Source: UBA5195 sp034432755
Lineage (GTDB): Bacteria; Chloroflexota; Anaerolineae; Anaerolineales; Villigracilaceae
NCBI GenBank assembly: GCA_034432755.1
Contig: DAOUBQ010000054.1
Span: 32,243-96,242, forward strand
Length of the DNA stretch: 64,000 nt
Direction of reading: 5' to 3'
Shown: positions 57,593 through 64,000 of the stretch, piece after piece
How positions within the stretch are numbered: the stretch's first letter is position 1
Layout: each line of letters begins with the position of its first letter
Notes under the pieces: generated by a model
Databases searched by the model: none
What the model was told of the DNA's origin: nothing
The model's input: only the letters and a program-made list of their open reading frames with translations
Made by a program: the position numbers and the translations under genes

Positions 57593-58705
57593 CTAGGCTG
57601 GCAAAACGAGCGCGTTTTCAGGCAGCAGAATCGCCCAGGCTTGATGTTCCTTTTGGTGATATGCGCGTGGGTCGAGCGTGGAAATGTGGTTTTGTTCCCA
57701 CACCTTCAGCCGCAACCCACCGGCCAGCACTTCTACGCGGGTATCGGAACCGATATAGGCAGAGTTTTGGATGGTGACCGGGAAGCAGTTTTCGGTCATC
57801 GGGGATTTATCCATCAGGCGTATTTTCTCTGGACGAATGGAAATGACTGCTTTTTCCCCAGCGCTCAACCTGCGTACTCCGCTCAGGGTGCCAGTCACCT
57901 CGGCTTGCAGTACATCCACATAGACCCAAGCCTTATCTCCCTCGATGCGCCGGATGACACCCTCCAGGAAGTTTGTATCGCCGATAAAGTCGGCTACGAA
58001 CTTGTTCTGCGGGCGCTCATAGATTTCAACCGGCGCGCCAATTTGCATGACTTTGCCCTGGCTCATCACGGCGATGCGGTCGCTCATCGTCAGGGCCTCT
58101 TCCTGGTCGTGGGTGACGAAAACAAAGGTGATTCCCACTTCACGCTGAAGGCTTTTTAATTCCAGCTGCATTTCTTTGCGCAGTTTCAAGTCAAGCGCGC
58201 CGAGCGGCTCATCGAGCAGGAGCACTTTGGGTCGCTTGACCAGGGCACGCGCCAGGGCCACGCGCTGCTGCTGACCGCCCGACAACTGACGCGGTGAGCG
58301 CTTTTCCATGCCGGTGAGTTTGACCATCGCCAGCGCCTCACCCACGCGCCGCTTAATTTCCTCTGGGGAGACTTTATCCATTTCCAGCCCAAAGGCAACA
58401 TTCTGGAAGACGGTCATGTGCTGAAACAGGGCGTAATTCTGAAAAACGGTGTTAACCTGACGCTGGAAGGGTGGCTTATGCCCTTGTGGCTCGCCTTCGA
58501 TATACACTTCCCCACTGGTCGGCCACTCAAACCCGGCAATCATGCGCAACGAGGTGGTTTTTCCACAGCCCGAAGAACCCAGCATGGAGAAAAACTCACC
58601 GTTCTTGATTTGCATGTCCACATGGTCAACGGCGTTTACCGTGCCTCCTTCGGGCGTGGTAAACGTTTTGACGACGTTACGCAATTCCACTGCAAACTCG
58701 TTCAT
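57593..58705 (-). CDS. potA: Spermidine/putrescine ABC importer ATPase
   Basis: A 370-residue ABC ATPase with Walker A MLGSSGCGKTTSLRM (about 38-52), signature LSGGQQQRVALARAL, Walker B VLLLDEPLGALD and a C-terminal TOBE domain from about residue 285 (AVISIRPEKIRLM). AAGGAGG precedes the ATG. First gene of potABCD; the region upstream is AT-rich and holds the likely promoter. Confidence 0.94.
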   Translation of the reverse strand: MNEFAVELRNVVKTFTTPEGGTVNAVDHVDMQIKNGEFFSMLGSSGCGKTTSLRMIAGFEWPTSGEVYIEGEPQGHKPPFQRQVNTVFQNYALFQHMTVFQNVAFGLEMDKVSPEEIKRRVGEALAMVKLTGMEKRSPRQLSGGQQQRVALARALVKRPKVLLLDEPLGALDLKLRKEMQLELKSLQREVGITFVFVTHDQEEALTMSDRIAVMSQGKVMQIGAPVEIYERPQNKFVADFIGDTNFLEGVIRRIEGDKAWVYVDVLQAEVTGTLSGVRRLSAGEKAVISIRPEKIRLMDKSPMTENCFPVTIQNSAYIGSDTRVEVLAGGLRLKVWEQNHISTLDPRAYHQKEHQAWAILLPENALVLPA

Positions 58706-58871
58706 CCTTTTGCCTCCTTCGACTTCTTGCTGGTCACAAAGACCGACAAAACTTTATCTGACAATTTATTATTGCAGGTCCCACACAGCCGATGGTGGTA
58801 TAGCACGCATGGGTAGTTTAAATATTTTATTATGAATAGAGTAATTTTTGTAATTTTTGTTTGAATAAAAA

Positions 58872-58898
58872 CCCCGGCGCGCACAGAGAACGCCGGGG
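58872..58898 (-). terminator. Rho-independent terminator after the aminotransferase gene
   Basis: CCCCGGCG, 11-base loop, CGCCGGGG, then TTTTTATT on the minus strand, 18 bases beyond the stop codon of the class III aminotransferase gene. Confidence 0.9.
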
Positions 58899-58915
58899 AA
58901 CGCTTTGGGGCAGGT

Positions 58916-60277
58916 TTACAGTGTTTCGGCGACTTCCTCGACCGCTCCCTTGAGCGCATCCAACCCCTGGTTGATTTCATCATACGTGATGACGAGTGGC
59001 GGTTCGATGCGGATGGTTTGGGCGCTGGTCAGGGTTCCCGCCACGAGAACGCCGCGCTTGAACAGGGCTGCCGCCACCGCGCCGCCAATTTCGGGAGTCT
59101 GGAAGTGCTGACCGATGAGCAGGCCTTTGCCAGTGACCTTTGCATAAACTTTCGGGTATTTCGCGGCTAATTCTTGCACTTTGGGAATAATATAGTTGCC
59201 CTTTTCCTCGGCGGCTTCCCACAGCCGGTCACGGATGGTGACGTTGATGGCCGCAATGGCCGCCGAGCAGGCCAGCGCGCCGCCGCCGGTGGTGGTGGTT
59301 TGCAGGAAGGGGTTGGGGTACATGAAGGGCTGGAAAATCTCCTCGGTGGTGATGACCGCGCAGATGGGCATGACGCCGCCACCCAGCGATTTCGCCACCG
59401 CGATGATGTCGGGGACGACGTTCCAGTGTTCCACGCCCCACAGTTTGCCGGTGCGGCCCAGGCCGGTTTGCACTTCATCGGCGATGAGCAGGGTCCCGTA
59501 TTTTTTCGTCGCCGCGCGGATTCTCGGCCAGAAGTCATCTGGCGGAACGATTCCGCCCGCCTCGCCCTGAATGGGTTCCATCAGCACAGCCGCTACGCCC
59601 ACGCCAATTTTGTCGCAAATCTCGAGCTGTTGTTCAACCGCTGCCGCATCGCCATACGGGACGTGATAGACCGGGCCGCCGTACAAAACACCGGGCGGGA
59701 CGCGGTAATCGGCTTTGCCCATCATCGAGAGCGCACCCATCGTTTTGCCGTGAAAGGCCTTTACGGCCACAATGAAAGCCGGTTTTTGGGTATACACTTT
59801 GGCGAGCTTAATGGCTGCTTCAATCGCTTCGGTGCCGCTGGCCGCGAACCAGGCGTATTTCAGGTCGCCGGGGGTGATTTCGGCCAAAAGGCGGGCCAGC
59901 ACACCGCGCAGCGGGTCAATCAGTTCCTGGCTGGGCATGGGGGTACGCAATAATTGCGCCTGGACAGCGGCCACCACTTCGGGATGACCCCAGCCTAAAT
60001 CCATCATGCCAAACCCGCCGAGGAAGTCAATATACTTGCGGCCCAGCACATCTTCAAAGGTTGCGCCGCGCCCGGTCCATTCGGTGGCCGCCCACTGCCC
60101 GGCCTGGGTCACCGATTTGCGATAATCGAGCCAGCCTTTGTTGAAATGCTCGGCAAAGTTGTGCATCGATTCGGTGATAATCCACTTGCCAAGTTCTTCG
60201 GGCGGGCGCTCCGGTTTTTCGATAATTTCCAGCCATTTTTGGGCATATTCCTGTGCTGCGTTCAAATTTTGGGACAT
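58916..60277 (-). CDS. Class III aminotransferase, putrescine aminotransferase type
   Basis: A 453-residue PLP enzyme. FAASGTEAIEAAIKLAKVYT binds the cofactor phosphate; LIADEVQTGLGRTGKLWGVE holds the Asp that contacts the pyridine nitrogen; VAKSLGGGVMPICAV holds the Schiff-base Lys. The N-terminal stretch of about 60 residues and the RKSVTQAGQWAATEW region resemble putrescine:2-oxoglutarate aminotransferase (PatA). AGAGGAG precedes the ATG. It is followed by the potABCD operon, so uptake and first breakdown of polyamines are encoded together. Ornithine or other omega-amines cannot be excluded. Confidence 0.87.
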   Translation of the reverse strand: MSQNLNAAQEYAQKWLEIIEKPERPPEELGKWIITESMHNFAEHFNKGWLDYRKSVTQAGQWAATEWTGRGATFEDVLGRKYIDFLGGFGMMDLGWGHPEVVAAVQAQLLRTPMPSQELIDPLRGVLARLLAEITPGDLKYAWFAASGTEAIEAAIKLAKVYTQKPAFIVAVKAFHGKTMGALSMMGKADYRVPPGVLYGGPVYHVPYGDAAAVEQQLEICDKIGVGVAAVLMEPIQGEAGGIVPPDDFWPRIRAATKKYGTLLIADEVQTGLGRTGKLWGVEHWNVVPDIIAVAKSLGGGVMPICAVITTEEIFQPFMYPNPFLQTTTTGGGALACSAAIAAINVTIRDRLWEAAEEKGNYIIPKVQELAAKYPKVYAKVTGKGLLIGQHFQTPEIGGAVAAALFKRGVLVAGTLTSAQTIRIEPPLVITYDEINQGLDALKGAVEEVAETL

Positions 60278-60421
60278 AGTTTCTCCTCTTGGAAAATATG
60301 GAGCGTGTCGCGCCAGACAGGATGCCTGGCAGAAACGTTCTACCCAAGTTACGGCAACTCATCTGATATGGCGCGACGCGCCTGTTCTGGTTACTGATGA
60401 CTGCTCGCTGGACCCTGAAAT

Positions 60422-62087
60422 CTAATCGTACTCTTCCGGGCGCAACTTGCGCAGGGCATCTTTGAGGGGGGTTATGCCGATATAGTGGAAGGGATTCGTG
60501 TCCATCGGCTGGCCGTCCACATCGGTAATCGGTTTCGGGGCATCCTGTTTCTGGGTTGCCAGCGAGACCACAATCATCGAAGCGATTGAGATGAGGAAAG
60601 CCGGCAGGGACGCAATGTAAACCGCATCCCAGAAGGCGCAATCCAACCAGACCGCCCGGTCACTGAGCAGCGAGGGGTCGCCGCCAGAACAGACCGCCGT
60701 CGTTGGGTCTCCGCCCAGGCCAAACTGGTAAGCCACCCAGGTTAAAATGGCCCAGGAAACCCATCCGCCCAGCACCGCCGCCGCGCCGCCGTAGCCATTG
60801 GCCTTTTTCCAGTACATAACCAAAGGCAAACGGCACGAACAGACCAACCAGGAGCAATGTCCAGGCCACCACGCCCAGTTCATAGATGACCGAGGCGGTA
60901 ATGGCGATGACAATTCCGATGAAGCCGTTAATCCCAACCATGATGCGCGTCCACTTGACTTCTTCCTTCGCATCCAGGGTTTTGCCAAAGAGCGGGAACA
61001 GGTTTTGGGTAACCACCGAGGCCCCCGCCAGCAGAGAACTATCGGAGGTGCTCATCAAGGCCGAGGCCAGCGCCGCCATAAAAATAGCCGTCAAAATAGG
61101 CGGTACATAGTTAATGGCCGCATGAACCAGCACGCCATCCGGGTTGGCCAGGTCAGGGCTGAGTTGGAAAACCATAATCCCAATCAACGGCGACATGATG
61201 CCAAAGACCAGGTACAAGATGCCCGCCAGGTAAGTGCCCCAAACCGCCGTCGACTCGTTGCGGGCCGACATCGAGCGCTGGAACAGGTCCTGGGTCGGCA
61301 CCGAGCCGAGGCCAATTGCCAGCCAGGCCGCCCCCCAATACATCCAGCCATTGACGCCAAAATAACCCAGATACCCGGCTTCCCCGGCCATATCGGGCAG
61401 CAGGGTGAAAGGTTTCGGGTTGTAGAGCGTGGAAGTGATGCTGGTCAGGCCCTCCCAGCCGCCCACCTGGTTGAGCGTAAAGAAGAAAATCAGGGTCATG
61501 CCGCCTGCCGTGAAAAACATCTGGATGAAATCGAGCAGGGTATCAGCCAGCATCCCGCCGAGCATGGTGTAGCCCGTCACCCAGACGGCCACCAAAATCA
61601 TGCCCGCTTCCACCGGCACGCTGGGGAAGAGCGCGTTGACAATCGTCCCGGCGGCCACCATCTGCGCGCCCGTCCAGACGAAATAGGTCATCAATTGGGC
61701 AATCGAAGCCAGCACGGTCGTCCACTTCCCAAAGCGGCGCTCAAAGAAGTCCACCACCGTCAGGTAGCGGGCGCGGCGCATAAGACGGGTGAAAAAGAAG
61801 CCCGAAAGGAACAGGCAGGCCGCCGCCCCAAACGGGTCGAAAATCACCCCCTGAAATCCATACTGGTAGCCCATCGAAGACGCCCCCATTAACGTCTCTG
61901 CGGCAAACCAGGTCGCCATCACTGACGCGCCGACCATGTAAATCGGCAGACTGCGCCCGGCGACAATGTAATCTGCGGCATCTGAAACTTTGCGCGACGC
62001 CCAGATACCGACGCCCATGCGCACGGCGAAAAAGCCGATGATGAACGTCACGATGAGCCAGACATATTGATAGCCTTCAAGGTCCAT
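60422..62087 (-). pseudogene. Sodium:solute symporter gene with single-base frameshift
   Basis: The first frame runs from the ATG at 62087 (AAAGGAG upstream) to 60660, the second covers the C-terminal part to 60422. Together they encode a complete SSS-family symporter of about 555 residues, similar to that at 50.8 kb. The frame breaks after VGLFVPFAFG: the paralog continues MYWKKAN, and here MYWKKANGYGGAAAVLGGW appears only one frame away, because one extra base is present in the plus-strand CATAACC at 60815-60821. If real, the protein loses about its last 130 residues, including two or more helices. A sequencing or assembly error is equally possible. Family motifs AGRSLPIYMVGASVMATWFA and LMSTSDSSLLAGASVVTQNL are intact. 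Confidence 0.85.
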
Positions 62088-62142
62088 GTTGCATACTCCT
62101 TTGGGTGAAATGTCCCCGCCCCCTCAGGCGGGTTGAATGAGC

Positions 62143-62175
62143 ACACCCTAAAGGCCTTGCAAACCTTTAGGGTGT
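62143..62175 (-). terminator. Hairpin after the semialdehyde dehydrogenase gene
   Basis: ACACCCTAAAGG, 9-base loop, CCTTTAGGGTGT: a perfect 12-bp stem 8 bases beyond the stop. There is no T-run on the minus strand, so it may be a dispersed palindrome that also acts as a terminator. Confidence 0.7.
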
Positions 62176-62183
62176 GTATCTAC

Positions 62184-63653
62184 CTAAAACTTGCGCGTCC
62201 ACTCTTTGGGCCAGCGTTCCACCACCACCTTCTTCTGGGTGAAGAACTCCACCGCGTCACTGCCCTGGCCGTGCATATCGCCGAAGAACGACTCTTTCCA
62301 GCCGCTAAACGGGAAAAACGCCATAGGGGCCGCCACGCCGATGTTGATGCCGATGTTCCCGGCCTCGACCTCGTAGCGGAACTTGCGCGCCGCCGAGCCG
62401 CTGCTGGTAAACAGGCTGGCCTGATTGCCATACGCCTGAGCATTCGCCAGCGCAATTGCCTCATCAATGGTGTTGACGTGCATCACGCCCAGTACCGGGC
62501 CAAAAATTTCGGTTTTCCAGATTTCGCTCTGGGGTTTCATATCCATCAGGATGGTGGGACGCACGAAACTGCCCTTTTCATAACCGGGGATGACCGCCCC
62601 CCGGCCATCCACCGGCACCGAAGCGCCTTCCGACGCGCCCAGGCCGATTAACTGCTCAATGCGCGCTTTACTGGCCTGATTAATCACCGCCCCCATCTGC
62701 ACGCCGTCATCGAGGCCATAGCCCACCTTGCGGCTGGCTGCCGCGTCACAAATCCCTTCGCAGAACTCGTTGCGGGCCTCGCCCACCGTCACCGCCCACG
62801 ATACCGCCAAACAGCGCTGACCGGCGCAGCCAAAGGCCGAATCGGCGATGATTTTGACGGCCATCTCCATATCGGCATCGGGCAGAACCACCACCGGATT
62901 TTTGGCCCCGCCCTGGGCCTGGACGCGCTTGCCATTGGCGGCGGCGCGGCTGTAAATGTACTTCGCCACGTTGGACGAGCCGACAAATGTAATCGCCCGA
63001 ATCACCGGATGGTCGAGAATCGCATCCACCGCCTCCTTCGCCCCGTTGACCATGTTAACGACGCCCTTCGGGAAGCCGACCTGCTCGATGAGTTTGAAAA
63101 TCAATTGCATTGTCATCGGCACTTTTTCGGAGGGCTTGATGATGTAGGTGTTGCCGGTTGCCAGGGCGTAAGGCAGATACCAGAACGGAATCATGCCGGG
63201 GAAGTTGAACGGCGCAATGGTGGCGCACACGCCGACGGGTTGGCGAATCATCAATTCGTCAATGCCGGGAGCAATGTCCTCGGCAATTTCGCCCTTCGAC
63301 ATCATCGGGATGCCGCAGGCCACTTCCACGTTTTCGATGGCGCGCACCATTTCGGCTTTCGATTCCTCGAAAGTTTTGCCGCACTCGTTGGTAATCGTCC
63401 GGGCGATTTCATCCGTGTTGGCCTTGAGCAGTTCGCGCAGTTTGAACAGGTACTGCACCCGCTCATTGGCTGGCACGCGCCGCCAGGCCGGGAACGCCTG
63501 CGCCGCAGCCTGGGCCGCCGCCTCCACATCGGAAGCACGACTCAGCGGGGTACGCGCTATCACCCCGCCCGTCGCCGGGTTTATGACATCGACATAGTCT
63601 GAAACGGCTGGTTCAATCCATTCGCCGTTGATGTAGTTTAAGATTTTTTGCAT
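62184..63653 (-). CDS. CoA-acylating methylmalonate-semialdehyde dehydrogenase-like protein
   Basis: A 489-residue aldehyde dehydrogenase. The catalytic Cys is in FGCAGQRCLAVSW (near residue 287). PVGVCATIAPFNFPGMIPFW and SEKVPMTMQLIFKLIEQVGF are typical of methylmalonate/malonate-semialdehyde dehydrogenase (MmsA/IolA), which produces propionyl- or acetyl-CoA. The final KKVVVERWPKEWTRKF also fits. The ATG at 63653 is preferred over the longer frame to 63683. Next to class III aminotransferase genes, it fits breakdown of beta-alanine, beta-aminoisobutyrate or related omega-amino acids through semialdehydes. Confidence 0.9.
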   Translation of the reverse strand: MQKILNYINGEWIEPAVSDYVDVINPATGGVIARTPLSRASDVEAAAQAAAQAFPAWRRVPANERVQYLFKLRELLKANTDEIARTITNECGKTFEESKAEMVRAIENVEVACGIPMMSKGEIAEDIAPGIDELMIRQPVGVCATIAPFNFPGMIPFWYLPYALATGNTYIIKPSEKVPMTMQLIFKLIEQVGFPKGVVNMVNGAKEAVDAILDHPVIRAITFVGSSNVAKYIYSRAAANGKRVQAQGGAKNPVVVLPDADMEMAVKIIADSAFGCAGQRCLAVSWAVTVGEARNEFCEGICDAAASRKVGYGLDDGVQMGAVINQASKARIEQLIGLGASEGASVPVDGRGAVIPGYEKGSFVRPTILMDMKPQSEIWKTEIFGPVLGVMHVNTIDEAIALANAQAYGNQASLFTSSGSAARKFRYEVEAGNIGINIGVAAPMAFFPFSGWKESFFGDMHGQGSDAVEFFTQKKVVVERWPKEWTRKF

Positions 63654-63680
63654 GAATTTTTCCTCGTCAGAACGTAGACA

Positions 63681-63709
63681 CAAGTAGATAAGTAGACAAG
63701 TAGATAAGT
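63681..63709. repeat. 16-bp tandem repeat between dehydrogenase and aminotransferase genes
   Basis: CAAGTAGATAAGTAGA occurs at 63681-63696 and again partially at 63697-63709. The pattern continues in degenerate form to 63730, where it supplies the last codons and stop of the aminotransferase gene. Confidence 0.85.
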
Positions 63710-63723
63710 CCTTGTTTCCCTAT

Positions 63724-64000
63724 CTACTTTCCTACCTGGGCATCCGCAATCTCCAATGCCTTCTCCACAATCGCCAGCCCCTCATCGAGTTGCTCTTGGG
63801 TAATGCACAGCGGCGGGACGACAAAGACCATACTCCCCAGGTTGTTTGCCATGATGAACGTAAACAGGCCGTTTTCACGCAAATATTTGCCAACCTGGCC
63901 CATCACGGCGGCGGGCATCACGGCTTTGCTCTCGCGGTTTTGCACCAGTTCGAGGGTGGAAAACAGGCCGATATAGCGGACATCGCCCACGCAGGGGTGC
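63724..64000 (-). CDS. Class III aminotransferase, C-terminal end (cut by window edge)
   Basis: The frame enters from beyond base 64000 and ends at 63724, giving 92 residues. GDVRYIGLFSTLELVQNRES, NGLFTFIMANNLGSMVFVVP and PLCITQEQLDEGLAIVEKAL are the C-terminal domain of omega-amino-acid or beta-alanine:pyruvate-type aminotransferases. The cofactor-binding part is outside the window. The last residues (QVGK) and stop come from the TAGATAAG repeat. It probably supplies the semialdehyde for the dehydrogenase gene 70 bases downstream. Confidence 0.85.
   Translation of the reverse strand, partial: HPCVGDVRYIGLFSTLELVQNRESKAVMPAAVMGQVGKYLRENGLFTFIMANNLGSMVFVVPPLCITQEQLDEGLAIVEKALEIADAQVGK

Noticed and set aside
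60798..61892. Plus-strand frame of 364 codons across the symporter
   Set aside because: His/Arg/Gln-rich antisense shadow of a membrane protein gene, without a ribosome-binding site.
1..64000. tRNA, rRNA, transposase or integrase genes
   Set aside because: None recognised on either strand by reading; a covariance-model scan would be needed to exclude a tRNA completely.

Overview
This 64 kb window is dense, GC-rich bacterial chromosome. Almost every gene lies on the minus strand; the exceptions are 40025-42981 and 48807-50771. No rRNA, tRNA, CRISPR array or transposase was recognised. Lipoproteins with long Thr/Pro-rich linkers (TPTPTP type), a dipeptide/oligopeptide-type ABC importer placed next to glycosidases, and extended -10 promoters of the TGnTAYAAT type suggest a plant-polymer-degrading Chloroflexota (Anaerolineae-like) bacterium. 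That assignment is an inference; no marker in the window proves it.

Region 1 (1-28.4 kb) is a plant-polysaccharide utilisation locus. It holds GH3 (cut by the window edge), GH28, a nucleoside hydrolase, a GH38-like enzyme, GH140/DUF4038, an AGE-family epimerase, two GH5 enzymes, Gfo/Idh and zinc-type dehydrogenases, a ribokinase, a GH9-like enzyme, a lipoprotein clan-A glycosidase, DeoC, GH130, a complete Opp/Dpp-type importer (binding protein, two permeases, two ATPases) and two tandem LacI-family paralogs. Only one of its glycosidases has an export signal. The likely plan is import of oligosaccharides followed by hydrolysis, epimerisation and phosphorolysis in the cytoplasm. The AGE epimerase plus GH130 pair fits the known beta-mannooligosaccharide/mannosylglucose route.

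Within region 1, 10.7-13.0 kb is unusual. Six copies of a 21-bp palindrome occupy every intercistronic gap, and an intact dehydrogenase gene lies between palindrome-bounded fragments of a second copy of itself. A fragment of the ribokinase gene reappears at 28.5-28.7 kb, fused to the end of a glycosyltransferase gene. GC-rich palindromes of another type are inserted in frame in the GH9-like and GH140 genes.

Region 2 (28.5-48.7 kb) is mostly housekeeping: glycosyltransferase, DedA, YjjG-like phosphatase, RimO, a RodZ-like protein with two HTH domains, ribosomal protein L9, an M23/LysM lipoprotein, a CBS protein, PyrE, a double-length ThyX homologue, a decayed toxin-antitoxin-like locus, a macro-domain/TrmH/DUF711/rhodanese plus-strand operon, M29 peptidase, M50 protease, a GH5-like lipoprotein, MgsA and a zinc-ribbon/LysM membrane protein.

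Region 3 (48.8-64 kb) starts with an E1 alpha/beta pair without E2 or E3. It continues with amine and amino-acid metabolism: a sodium:solute symporter, a saccharopine-dehydrogenase-like enzyme, an Lrp regulator, PotABCD polyamine importer, a putrescine-type aminotransferase, a second symporter broken by a single-base frameshift, a methylmalonate-semialdehyde-type dehydrogenase and the end of another class III aminotransferase. Rho-independent terminators close most of these units.
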